The translations under genes and the position numbers were made by a program. A DNA stretch of 64,000 nt from Dama dama (taxonomy: Eukaryota; Chordata; Mammalia; Artiodactyla; Cervidae): assembly GCF_033118175.1 (NCBI RefSeq), contig NC_083691.1, positions 15,349,001 through 15,413,000 on the forward strand, written 5' to 3'. The notes beneath the pieces were generated by a model, which saw only the letters and a program-made list of their open reading frames with translations, had not been told where the DNA came from and made no database searches. Below, in pieces: positions 1 through 10,165 of this stretch (within the stretch, counting starts at the first letter, position 1; each line of letters opens with the position of its first letter).

Positions 1-7
1 AAAGTCC

Positions 8-285
8 TTGGAGAAGGCAATGGCACCCCACTCCAGTACTCTTGCTTGGAAAATCCCATGGACGGAGGAGCCTGGTAGGCTACAGTCCATGGGGTTGCTA
101 AGAGTCAGACATGACTGAGTGACTTCACTTTCACTTTCAAGTTTCACGCATTGGAGAAGGAAATGGCAACCCATTCCAGTGTTCTTGCCTGGAGAATCCC
201 AGGGACGGGGCAGCTTGGTGGGCTGCCGTCTGTGGGATTGCACACAGTCAGACACGACTGAAGTGACTTAGCAGCAGCAGCAGCA
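8..285 (+). mobile_element. BOV-A2 SINE, near full length
   Basis: Two related monomers lie head to tail. Each opens with a 'ggagaaggcaatggc'-type start and carries the 'agtcagacacgactga' type end. The copy finishes in an (AGC)5 tail at about 270-284, typical of BOV-A2. The monomers derive from BovB, whose enzymes mobilise these SINEs in ruminants. It is non-coding and only lightly diverged, so relatively young. The left edge is almost at the window start, so its 5' flank and target-site duplication are not fully visible. Confidence 0.93.
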
Positions 286-547
286 TGGAAGTCCTAGCTC
301 ACATGTGATGTAAAATCCAGCTTAATTTCCCCTGTGTAATCTCAGTTGTCTGATAGTCTTCAAATACACCTGTGTGGAATTATTGACTCTCATCTTTTAA
401 AGGCACCCCTAGTTAAACAAGAGCTTGTTTCATCATTAAGATGCAAAGGTAGGAGGTGGTCCGTTCAAGAGCCTATGACTCACTCACCTCTCATTCAGAT
501 AGAAAACAAGGGCCTGGGTGCACAGGTTTACAAAGAAGATAAAGATT

Positions 548-644
548 AAGGGGGAGAATAAAAGGAGGAGAAGGAGGAGGAAGGGGAGGTAAACAGAAAA
601 CAGGGAAACAGGAGTGTAGGAGAGGAGGAGGATGAAGAACCTGG
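548..644 (+). repeat. Polypurine (GGA/GAA-rich) tract
   Basis: Almost all bases are A or G, with repeated GGAG and GAGGAG units broken by a few pyrimidines. It is a low-complexity tract of the kind that expands by slippage. The complementary strand gives leucine-rich artefactual frames. Confidence 0.7.
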
Positions 645-2384
645 CGGAAGCATTCATGAGAGAGAAATGGTTTCCGATTCCTTCATTCCCAGACTGAAAA
701 GTCACCAGAGGAGTCCCACCTCTGGGGAGTCCTCAAGCTTCCTCAGAATTGATGCCAGGTTGGCACAGAACTTTCCAATTCGGCTCATATTTGCCACGAA
801 GCAGTTCCATTGTGAATTCCGATCATGACTGCAGATGTGAATGAAATGTGCAGACAAGTAGTAGAGTGTAATTTCACCGTCCCTGTGATGTAGTAAGAAA
901 GGTACCTTGCCACAGAATATAGAAAACTGTGCATAATGATTCAGCACAAGCAGAGTGCTCATTAGAGCGGTGAAGGAATAGATTTGTTAAATTATAATTG
1001 TTTTTATATTTACAATTTCCCCAATAAATTAGGGTTTAGTACACTAATTAGATTGTCTATTACAGTACCTGCACGTGTTATGTTTGCCCCCTCCTCAGCT
1101 GGCAGATGGCGCGGAGCAGATGATTCTGCCGTTAGGAGCCATGGAATTTCAAAGAGACAAGTGTAACTGTGTGTGTTGCATTTGTGCTGGCCCCCCAGCC
1201 ACGTGTGTGAGTCAGGCACACGTACGTGCAACACAGCTTCAGCATTCCTGCGATGCCTTTCTTTAGAAAATTGCTCATGCTTTTTCTTCTTCATAAAATC
1301 TATGTTACATATTATTTCAAAATTTTAGAAAATTATACCATGTAGACAATCATGTTGCTCTAGACCATTTCAAGGAGGCTTACATTCCACGATGAAGTCT
1401 GTTTGTTCTTCTCCTTCCCACGGAGGACTTGATCTAAGTGAAGTCGCTGTAAGCCCAAACTGACTAGGAGACACACTCCCCAAGTTATGGGACATTTACT
1501 GAATGACCAAATGCATGGCTGACAGAACAGAATAAAATGAACAGATCCCACGTAATGACGTGTGGATTCGTGAACTGTAACTACTGCTAAGTGATAAAAC
1601 CGTGGAAAACTGATAGGTGGAGGGACATTTAGCAGAGTGAACATGCTTGGTTTGCCCTGGATACTTTCAAAGCTCATTGAAAACTCTAACGCTCCCCAGG
1701 GAAAATACACTTCTTGTAGATGGAGTCCTACACCAGCATCTTCCCAGACACGTGAGCTCTCCAAGGGCAAAGAAGCCCAAAGGTAAAGAGAAAGCCTGCT
1801 CCACCCTCACGTCTCCACGCAGCCACAGGTGCGGAAAGGCTTTTAAAATGTGGGGTTAGTGATTTGGGCCAGACTGCAATCTCCAAGGCTTTCAGTTTCA
1901 CCCTTGTCCACACTGGCTGTCTTCCTTGTATGTTTCACCAGCACCAAACAATCTAGTGATGCTAACAGAGGTTAGCCAGTGAGTCTGCCTGTCAGGCCCT
2001 GGCTGAAGGTCGGGTGGCCGTATCCTGCCTGCTCACAAATCAAAAACCACTGGACAGGTGGAAGGTGCAAGCTAAGAGTAGCCTTGCTTTCTCATCAGAT
2101 TTTCCTGGTCTCCTGCACTGGGATTAACAATTCCCACTGAGATTAACAATTCCATCTGGGATGACCAGTATGGAAAAAAAAAAAATAGCCAAAGTGAGCA
2201 GTAATGTGTGCCAAAAAATGAAAAACAATTTGATTAAAACGTGAGTCTTTCTAACAATACTCTAGCTTAGAGAAGTTAAACTTTTATACAAAAAAATATT
2301 ATACGATTAAAAAATCTTATTTTTTAAAAGCTTCAGCTCAGACATACTTAAACTATAGTCTCTACCAATTGTCATTTGTTAAAA

Positions 2385-2530
2385 AGATGTTATATTTAAT
2401 TATATATATATATCATATAATAATTTATGTCTTTTAAAAAATTGATAAATCTAAAATGTATAAAATATAAAGATGTGCATTTATAGTCATTTATATTTTA
2501 TTATAAATCTGTTTTATTTATTAATTTTAT
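2385..2530. repeat. AT-rich low-complexity stretch
   Basis: There is a short (TA)n run at about 2400-2413, then over 100 bases that are almost only A and T. No element is recognised in it. Confidence 0.6.
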
Positions 2531-2540
2531 CTGTGTGTGT

Positions 2541-2735
2541 GCTTAGTCATGTCTGACTCTTTTGCAAGCCCATGGACTGTAGCCTGCCAGGCTCCTCTAT
2601 CCATGGGTTTCCCAGGCAAGGGTACTAGAGCGGGTTGCCATTTCCGTCTCCAAGGGATCTTCCCTAACCAGGAATTGAACCCCCATCTCTTGCATTGGCA
2701 GGTGAACCCTTTACCACTGTGCCACCTGGGAAGCT
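2541..2735 (-). mobile_element. Bov-tA SINE
   Basis: The reverse complement reads as a Bov-tA: a tRNA-Glu-like head ('cccaggtggcacagtgg' type) at the right edge, then the shared BovA-type body with 'ccatggactgtagcctgccaggctcctct' visible in inverse form. A short TG run precedes it on the left at its 3' tail. Non-coding. Confidence 0.9.
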
Positions 2736-2880
2736 CTTTTATTTATTATGTTTTCTATTATAAACAAAAATTCATTGCTGATGTGTGACTATTAGTAACC
2801 CTGCCCCAAAGGCAATCTAAAGGATGGAATTCAGCATGAGCACAAAATACATCTTCATTATACCTCTCAAAGGAGCCATT

Positions 2881-3100
2881 GTTGTTGTTCAGTCACTAAG
2901 TCGCACCCGACTCTTTGTGACCCCATGGACTGCAGCACATCCAGCTTCCCCATCCTTCACCATCTCCCTGAGTTTGCTCAAACTCATGTCCATTGAGTCG
3001 GTGATGCCATACAACCATTTCATCCTTTATTGCCCCCTTCTTCTCCTGCCCTCAATTTTTCCCAGTATCAGGGTCTTTCCCAATGAGTCAGCTCTTTGGA
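2881..3100 (-). mobile_element. BovB LINE 3' end fragment
   Basis: The inverse strand matches the last part of the BovB reverse-transcriptase frame and tail (the 'MLGKIEGRRRRG' to 'DREAW' to 'SD' region), starting from the terminal 'gttgttgttcagtcactaagtcg'. It is strongly 5' truncated and decayed by substitutions and stops. Not functional. Confidence 0.88.
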
Positions 3101-3784
3101 GACAAGAGCTGCAGGTTTATACCTGAGTAGACAAAGATGGAAGCCCCAGTTGTGGGCCCTTAGACAGGAGCACCAACTATCCATTGGGAAAAGACAAGAG
3201 GCTTTGCCTGTGGCACAGATCCAGGGAGGCTAGGGGAGGTGATAGGCCTGTGGGTACAGAGGGAGGGTCTCTGCAGACTGCCTCCAAATTTACAAGGATA
3301 CGAAAAGGAGAGGGGGGTACCTGCAGCTTTAGGAGAGGGGGCAGGTGGAAAATAGTCTCTCAGAGCCTTGAAAGTGACTGGACTGGCCAGCCATTCGCTG
3401 TGGTCTACAGACGCCTGGGTGCCAAGACAGCTGCAGGATATCAGCAAGGTCAAAACTATTTTCCTCATAAAATTAAGATGCTACTTGCTTTTTTTCACTA
3501 TGCTTATGTTTGCACTGAAGGTGAAAAGCAGTGATGTGCAAGAAGGCTGTCCAAGCAGAAGACAAGACCGCAGCACCAAAATGGACCAGCAACCCAGGTA
3601 TTCTCTATTTATGTGGTGCCCTTGCAGCTCGGTGTGTGTGTCTTTGTGTGCACACACACTGAAGGATGACCTTGATAAAGCTATAAATAAGATCAACATT
3701 ATTAAATTTTAAGCCTCATGTACGCGTATCCTCCATCTTCTGTGTGGTAAGCTCAGGGCACACACAAGGCTCATCTGCAGCATA
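3101..3784. other. Unique DNA, no gene seen
   Basis: Overlapping short frames of 100-116 codons occur on both strands at 3160-3712. They are mutually antisense and show no domain, so I treat them as chance frames. A short TG-rich run lies near 3630-3655. Confidence 0.5.
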
Positions 3785-4143
3785 CCCTGGGACGGTGCTT
3801 ATCAAGCATGTGTCAAGGAAAAGAACTCGTCAAGCATTTGAGCTGCTGGCTGAACCGGCTGCTTTTTCAATGGGGTAGCAGTTTTATTCAAAAGAATGAC
3901 TGACAGACAAACTGATCATTCAGAGCTGGGGTGCTTGGAAGACATTTCCTAGAAAATAAATGGAGTGAGCCTGTCACTATAAGGAAAACAACAGGCTTAT
4001 TTTTTGCCAATGATAATATTAGAACTTTCCGGTGAAAATTAGAAATATGGCAAACTTATATCTATTACTCTGAGCTTGACAGCTTCTCAGTACCTAGAGA
4101 CAATTCTAATGAGATGGGTGGTGATGATAAAAAATGTGATTTT

Positions 4144-4157
4144 TTTTTTTTTTTTTT
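4144..4157 (+). repeat. Poly-T run
   Basis: It is part of an 18-base T homopolymer (about 4140-4157) inside the hAT relic. Low complexity; it may be an internal expansion. Confidence 0.6.
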
Positions 4158-4177
4158 GCTATTATATAATGATCTAT

Positions 4178-4395
4178 GGGGAGTTTCCCAGGATCTGGAG
4201 ATTCCCAGAATCTGCCTGCCAATGCAGGAGACACAAGAGACATGGGTTTGATTTCTGGGTTGGGAAAATCCCCTGGAGGAGGGAATGGCAACTCATTCCA
4301 GTATTCTTGCCTGGAAAATTGCATGGACAGAGGAGCTTGGTGGGCTACAGTCCATGGGGTCACAAAGAATGGGACATGACTGAGCGACTAAGCAC
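4178..4395 (+). mobile_element. Bov-tA SINE inserted in the hAT relic
   Basis: It has a tRNA-like head followed by the standard body ('tgggttgggaaaatcccctgg', 'ggacagaggagcttggtggg') and ends in 'gactaagcac'. An imperfect target-site duplication flanks it: 'aatgatctat' at about 4168-4177 and 'aatgatatat' at about 4396-4405. This dates the SINE as younger than the surrounding hAT fossil. Confidence 0.92.
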
Positions 4396-4905
4396 AATGA
4401 TATATATTCACATATGAAAAATCTGGATAACTCTGTTAATCTGATTTCTCAAACTAAGCAATGCATGATGTTAAAAAAATCCTGGTGAGTCAAAGAGCCC
4501 AGGTACAAGATAAATCAATGCAATAGAGTCAGAGTCCAAAGCATTTGAGGACATAGGTCTAGATTCCACACAACCATTAACTGTTTACTAACAGGAATGA
4601 ACTCTGTTCAAGTTTCTATGCGCTGTCATAGGGCAACATACACAGCTACCTGAGCAGGCTAGTAAAGCACTCAGCTCTATCTGAACCTACTTTAACCCAA
4701 TAATTAATTGACTGCAGCAAATTGATGCAGGAAGAGAGACAAAGATCCAGCTCCTTTCATTAAACCTGACACTGACATGATTTGCAAAAACAGTCGCTCC
4801 TCTTCTTGATAAGTTTTCATAAAAATATGTTATTCATACCATGAAATTTTATTATGAGTGCATTAATAATATTCTAAGATGTCTCACTTTTAATTAGTAA
4901 CAGAG

Positions 4906-5740
4906 CATACATCAACAGATACGACCCACATAAACACTCACTCTTTGCTGTCCTCAATAATATTTAAGGACACAAGGAGTTAACACCGTTGTGGTCAACA
5001 TCATTGAGAATTGATGGTTCATGGAAAGACCCAGACAGGGATGGGTGTGTTGCTCCTCAGGCTGTTGTGTTGTCATATTTTCAAGTGTAAGTGGGAGATA
5101 AATAGGATTTGCTTTTCTCATAGACTCCATCGTTAATATCTGTATCCATCGTGACATTTAGCTGCAAGACACAAAATTCATATTCATGAATTTGAGTCTA
5201 AAATGAGTTTAGCTAGGTCCCAGAATATCTGGGATTGTGTAGAGCCAGACTTTGATGGATAGGAGGCAACGCAGGCAGAGATGCAGGCAGGAGCCCTGGG
5301 CCAGAAGTGGGCAGGAGAAGACACCTCTGCCATTAACTGTCACTGCTAGAGCCTGGACTCCCATGGAGATACATAAGCCCAGTTCCCATGTCCTGCTTTC
5401 TTGGGTGACAAGCCCTGTACAGGAGCATGGATTTCCCTTAGCAGGAGCCAGGTACCCAATATTGCTGACCAGAAAGTCAGAAAAGTAGCTATTCTGTCCT
5501 TTTTTATGGTGTGATAGGAAACAGGCCTCACATCCTACTAAGATGCACATAGAAAGACTCCTCCATCACAGGGAAGGTTCAGATTTTACCTGAAAATACA
5601 TCCCTTGTCCTTGTGAATCTCTTTCTCTGTCATGTTCACCTCCTCCCCACACTCTCTACCTTCCTCTGAAGCTTTGGGACTTTGAAATATTCACACCAAA
5701 AAGATGCCTAGTACTCCTTTTCTCAGCTCTGAAATTATGC
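4906..5740. other. Unique DNA, no gene seen
   Basis: A pair of antisense frames (113 codons on minus at 5209-5550, 78 codons on plus at 5252-5488) overlaps here. Neither has recognisable domains, and the overlap argues against either being real. Confidence 0.5.
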
Positions 5741-6055
5741 CATCCTAAAGGAAATGAGTCCTGAATATTCATTGGAAGGACTGATGTTGAAGCTGAAACT
5801 CCAATACTTCGGCCACCTGATGCGAAGAACTGACTCATCTGAAAAGACCCTGATGCTGGGAAAGATTGAAGGCAGGAGGAGAAGGGGATGACAGAAGATG
5901 AGATGGTTGGGTGGCATCACTGACTCGATGGACATGAGTTTGAACAAGCTCCAGGAGTTGGCCGTGAACAGGGAGGCCTGGTGTGCTGCAGTCCAAGGGG
6001 TTGCAAAGAGTCAGACACAACTGAGCGACTGAAATGAACTGAACTGAACTCAACT
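5741..6055 (+). mobile_element. BovB LINE 3' end fragment
   Basis: The plus strand carries the end of the BovB reverse-transcriptase frame from the 'ILKEMSPEYSLEGL' region through 'KLKLQYFGHLMRR' and 'MLGKIEGRRRRG', to the terminal (ACTGA)n-like tail near 6035-6055. A TGA replaces the arginine codon after RRRRG. The fragment is 5' truncated and dead. Confidence 0.92.
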
Positions 6056-7194
6056 GAGATGATGCAATTCACAACCAGCTTCCTGGTGAGATGATGGAGG
6101 GAAATCCAAGGAAAAGGGAAGAGTAAGGGCAGAATGCAGGGGAAACTGACACCCTAAGTTAACATGAATGATGACCTTAGCACCCTTTCTGCTCTCATGA
6201 CCCACTGCGGCCGAGTCAACCTGGGGTCATGGCCTATGCCCGTTGTCCTGGGATCTAATACCTATGGAAGCCTGCTTTGGTTTACTCTAACACTCAAATT
6301 CTGAAAGAATAAGGATCATTCGTTTGTTTGATTTTCATAATAAAGTGTGAGAATGTGTAGCCAGTAAATGCGATTTTAAGGGTATATTCTGCTGTGGCTA
6401 CCCATGTAGGAAGATACCTAGACGGCATTGTGTATGTGTGTGTATGTGTGTGCGTACATATATAAGTATTAAAATGTATAAAATATATGCACCTATATAT
6501 ATTTTAATGGCCAAATTTATAGCTTGGTAGCTTCTCTTTTTTTAATGGAAAGGACAAACAAATTCTGAATGGGCCTTGAAGTATGGTATAAAGTATGGCA
6601 TACATTCTATATTTTGAACTATCGAAAATACTATCCCAAAGAATGACAAAATTAATAAGTTGACATTTATCATCTGATATTAATGTGGCCTTGCAGCCAT
6701 AACAGATTTTCTGGACAACAGAGATAAAATTGTGAAAAGATCTTTTCATTTTTAGCACAATATCCTTAGTTTTTATCTTCATTAAAAAAAAATGCATTCC
6801 TTTTAAGAAATAACAAAAATGGCCAGGAATAAATGACCCAGAACCATTCCCTTTTGCTTAGTGCCAAATCTCCTGTGAAAGATTGGGTCTCTATCGACCA
6901 CCATGTGTTGCCTTGAGAAGAAGGCAAAGATACTGTCCTGTGTTATTTGGGGAAGGGGAGTGAGGTCTCCAGAGACTCACACAAGTTCACACAGTAAATC
7001 ATGTCTGCCTTTTCCTCACATCTTTCTAACACTGTTACTAAAGACTTCATTTTAACATACACAGATGGTGTTTAGGAGAAGTAATGTTGGTGGAAAGCAA
7101 GAATGATCAAAGCTTAAGATCTTCTGTGAACAGATGAAGCAAGGGAATAGAATTTATTAGTTTATAGAAGATGATAATGATAAGGACACATAAA
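6056..7194. other. Unique AT-rich DNA, no gene seen
   Basis: A short compound TG/TATG microsatellite lies at about 6427-6472. I recognise no exon, RNA gene or transposon in the rest. Confidence 0.5.
6427..6472 (+). repeat. Compound (TG)n/(TATG)n microsatellite
   Basis: Imperfect TGTG and TATG units run into a short TATA stretch. Confidence 0.7.
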
Positions 7195-7290
7195 CAGATG
7201 GTAGATATATAGATGGATAGAGAGATGATAAATAGAAAGTTTAGATAGACAGATGGGTAGACAGATAGATAGATAGATAGACATGTAGAT
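7195..7290 (+). repeat. (GATA)n/(GACA)n-type tetranucleotide repeat
   Basis: Imperfect AGAT and AGAC units are interspersed, with the purest stretch at about 7262-7282. The same motif reappears at 7955-7998 beyond a BovB copy. The BovB therefore probably inserted within or beside one original GATA-rich tract. Confidence 0.85.
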
Positions 7291-7915
7291 GATAATGTTG
7301 TTGTTCAGTCACTAAGTCGTGTCTGACTCTTTGTGACCCCATGAACTGCAGCACGCCATCCAACCATCTTTTCTTCTGTCATCCCCTCTCCTGCCCTCAG
7401 TCTTTCCCAGCATCAAGGTCTTTTCCAATGAGTCTGCTCTTCGCATCAGGTAGCCAAAGTACTGGAGCTTCAGCTTCAGCACCAGCCCATCCAATGAATA
7501 TTTGGGGTTGATTTTCTTTAAGATTGACTAGTTTCATCTGCTTGCAGTCCAAGGTACTCTCAAGAGTCTTCTCCAACACCACAGTTCGAAAGCATCATCC
7601 TTCGGCGCTCAGCCTACTTTACGGTCCCACTCTCACATCCGTGAGGCTTCCCTGATAGCTCAGTTGGTAAAGAGTCTGCCTGCAAGGCAGGAGACCTGGG
7701 TTGGATCCCTGGGTTGAGAAAATCCCCTAGAGAAGGCAAAGGCTACCCACTTCAGTACTCTGGCCTGGAGAATTCCATGGACTGTATAGTCCATGGGGTT
7801 GCAAAGAGTTGGACACGACTGAGCAGCTTTCACTTTCTCACATCCATACATGACTACTGGAAAAACCATAGCTTTGACTATACAGAACTTTGTCGGCAAA
7901 GTGATGTAGATAATA
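7291..7915 (-). mobile_element. BovB LINE 3' fragment, split by a Bov-tA
   Basis: The inverse strand holds the BovB C-terminal reverse-transcriptase region and tail. The part at 7291-7640 covers the tail back to the 'CWRR' region. The part at 7846-7915 continues upstream through the 'VKAMVFPVVMYGCE' region without loss of order. A Bov-tA (7641-7835) separates the two. Several stops and deletions inactivate the frame, including a deletion of the 'CPSPS..' tail segment near 7355-7365. Confidence 0.92.
7641..7835 (+). mobile_element. Bov-tA SINE nested in BovB
   Basis: Full-length Bov-tA with tRNA-like head, B-box-like 'gggttggatccc', body and 'ctttcacttt' tail. A perfect 10-base target-site duplication, TCTCACATCC, lies at 7631-7640 and 7836-7845. 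Confidence 0.95.
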
Positions 7916-7954
7916 ATAGATGATAAGTGCATAAAATATAATATATTAATATAT

Positions 7955-7998
7955 AGTACATAAAATAGATGATAGATAGACAGACAGATGATAGATAA
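7955..7998 (+). repeat. GATA/GACA tetranucleotide repeat
   Basis: Units of GATAGATAGACAGACAGATGATAGAT type. It is the counterpart of the tract at 7195-7290 on the other side of the BovB insertion. Confidence 0.75.
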
Positions 7999-9439
7999 CT
8001 TACTAGGCAATGACCATATGCTAGCAGCTAGACCAGTGTGAGGGCAACATGCTAGCTGTCTCTAAGGGAACAGAGGAGAAGTCCTACAATTATACAGCAA
8101 CATTGATTTTCATAGACCCATTAAGCTTGAGCTTTGGAAGGAATGTTACACAACAACTGGCCCAACCCCTTTATACTGGGAAAATGAAGATTAAAAAGTT
8201 CTAAGCCAAAGCCAAAAATAAATCAAACTCTCCTTTCTCTTTCCTTAGATCTTGCCCTTGTGCCTCTCTTCCCCCCTGCCACACACCACCCATTCACACA
8301 CTAAGCCCAGTTGCCTAAAAAAGGCAGCAAGAGAAATATCTCTGACAATTAGATGGTGTGTCAGGGGGTGATAGATCCCAATCACAGAAGCCAAAGGACA
8401 AAAGAGAGACAAAAAATCATCTTAAAAGCTTTTATAAGGTTTATTTTTTTTTTTCATTTTTAAAAGCATCATCTTGGTTGCATGTTAATTGGTCACCAAA
8501 ATTTAAAAAAAAAAAAAAAGAAAAAAAAACTTTCTCTTATCCAAATCTAAGCTTCCCAAACTAAGTTCTGTGTGTTATTCTGATAAATTAAGTTCAATAT
8601 TCTTACATTAAACATGAACCATGAACATTTGGTGGGGAACAAGGTACAGAGCACAAATCATTTCTGGAAAAACTAGTGCTTTAAAAGCAACAGACCAACT
8701 AGATCTTTTTCTAATAGGGCTTAAATGTTTATTTGAAATCTTTTACTGATGGAAAAAGTGTGTATATATATATAATATACACACATATATATATATATAC
8801 ACATACATATATACATATATATATACACATACATACTTTTTCTTAAAGCACACCAAAATGTTGAGATTGAGGAATACTGTTCATTTATGTGCTTTCAAAA
8901 GTGCCCTTCTGTTTTAGCCATTCCCTATCATATCTCCCAGAAGCCATGGAGAATATTCATTTTTCTTTGTACCACATCAATCTTTCATTATAAACAAAAA
9001 TTGTGGAAAATCACAGTATTTTTATGATTCCAAATTTAGAATCTGCAGGCTTGAGAGTGACATTAAACTTGACTGAATTCTTTTTCATAATCATGAGCAA
9101 ATGCTATCATTAAAAAGATTTTAAAAGCCAGGATCATTATGTACTGTCCACTGGCATGTGTTAATTTGATGGACTTTTCTGGAAAAATAGCTAACAAGGA
9201 ATATTCAAGATTGAACACATTTTTTAAGCCAGTGTTGTCTCTACTCTTTAGACCTCTCTAAGTTAACGAAGCTTGATGCAGGAATATCTGAAATGACATA
9301 ATGGATTTGACTCTATTACTATTTTTATAGCTATGAAACATTATGTATTCACAAGCAGCAATTTTTAAAGCAAAGAGTTGTATTTGCACTCTTTTAAAAA
9401 TGTGATTCTCTGGACATAGCCGTAATAATGGCATTTTGG
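7999..9439. other. Unique AT-rich DNA with simple repeats
   Basis: It contains a T run at about 8443-8454, an A run at about 8505-8529 and a TA/CA microsatellite (8758-8838). No exon or older repeat was recognised with confidence. Confidence 0.5.
8758..8838 (+). repeat. (TA)n/(CA)n compound microsatellite
   Basis: Alternating TATATA and ACACAT blocks span about 80 bases. Likely length-polymorphic. Confidence 0.85.
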
Positions 9440-9534
9440 GAAGATTGTGGGGCTCCTCATTGAGGCCAGTGTCTTCCATCGGACTGCGAAGTCAAGGGGC
9501 TTTAGCACGCCTCCACCCTGGGCAGTCAGTGGGC

Positions 9535-9552
9535 TGAGCGCCCCCTGGTGGA
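9535..9552 (-). promoter_or_regulatory. CTCF-binding-like motif
   Basis: The minus strand carries CCACCAGGGGGCGC, the classic CTCF core recognised by zinc fingers 4-7, with a flanking T as in the consensus. It lies outside any SINE, so it is not one of the lineage-specific SINE-borne copies. Occupancy cannot be judged from sequence. Confidence 0.6.
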
Positions 9553-9643
9553 TCTGCACAAACCGTCTTGAACATTTTAGTTCTGCGGATGGTGGTGAGA
9601 AAGCGCTTTCCCCTAGCCTGCATTTTTATACTTGTCTTTATAG

Positions 9644-9651
9644 ATGCAAAT
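9644..9651 (+). promoter_or_regulatory. POU octamer ATGCAAAT
   Basis: Perfect octamer, 92 bases from the CTCF-like motif. An 8-mer arises often by chance in AT-rich DNA, so the weight comes only from its context. Confidence 0.3.
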
Positions 9652-9983
9652 CGCATGGCAGGACCACACAGAAACGTTCCTATATCTGAAATCGCTGGTC
9701 TCCAAAATGGAAACTGCAGACTGTTAATTGGGATTCAATCCAATGTAATTTATTGGCTCATCGGTGTGAAAAGCTAACAAACTGTGGGGCTTTGTGACAA
9801 GGAGTTTGGAGGGAAGGTGATGAGAAACCAACCTGAGCTGGAAACCCCATCCCCGAGCTCCGACCTTGAGAGATTCACCAGTGAGCTTTGAGAGGACCAC
9901 CCTTCACGCCCATTTTACGAAAGAGCAGAAAGTTTAATGTTTTTAAAATGACTAACTTCCATCTGCTGGTAAAGCCCAGCTTA

Positions 9984-10165
9984 GGGCTTCCCTTGTGGCT
10001 CAGCTGGTAAAGAATCTGTCTGCAACATGGGATACCTGGGTTCGACCCCTGGGTTGGGAAGATCCCCTGGAGAAGGGAAAGGCTACACTCCATGGAGAAT
10101 TCCATGGACTGTATAGTCCATGGGGTCGCAAAGAGTGGGACATGACTGAGACTTTCACTCACTCA
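9984..10165 (+). mobile_element. Bov-tA SINE with intact pol III boxes
   Basis: The head retains an A-box-like TGGCTCAGCTGG (9996-10007) and a perfect B box GGTTCGACCCC (10039-10049) inherited from the parent tRNA. The body has an internal deletion near 10085-10095. The tail is 'gactttcactcactc'. Confidence 0.92.

Larger units (their letters stand above)
286..2540. other. Unique AT-rich DNA, no gene seen
   Basis: I see no recognisable exon or young retroposon here. Short open frames exist on both strands but none exceeds about 136 codons and none resembles a known family. The stretch holds a polypurine tract (548-644), a partial CTCF-like motif (about 1099-1112) and a very AT-rich end (about 2385-2530). 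Confidence 0.6.
3785..4905 (+). mobile_element. Decayed hAT-type transposase relic, interrupted by a SINE
   Basis: Read on the plus strand in shifting frames, the DNA recalls the C-terminal half of hAT transposases of the ZBED/Charlie type. A 'GVSLSL.GKQ' segment lies near 3960-3990 and 'SLTASQYLETILMR' near 4073-4115. After the inserted Bov-tA (4178-4395) comes 'QCMMLK' near 4460-4475, then an 'F-CAVI'-type block (about 4610-4630) and a tail like 'FAKT' near 4780. These correspond to the region running into the hAT C-terminal dimerisation domain. Many stops and frameshifts make it a dead fossil. Family was judged from memory; the left boundary is uncertain, and the clade (Charlie, Tip100 or other) is not assigned. 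Confidence 0.62.
9440..9790. other. Candidate conserved noncoding element with CTCF-like and octamer motifs
   Basis: This repeat-free block keeps many more CpG sites than its surroundings, for example around 9484-9610 and 9651. It contains a near-perfect CTCF-type motif at 9535-9552 and a perfect POU octamer ATGCAAAT at 9644-9651. Short frames are present but lack any domain. The conserved-element call is an inference from CpG retention and motif content; no alignment was made. Confidence 0.4.

Noticed and set aside
10001..10049. tRNA gene signals
   Set aside because: The A and B boxes belong to tRNA-Glu-derived Bov-tA SINEs; no cloverleaf with acceptor stem is present.
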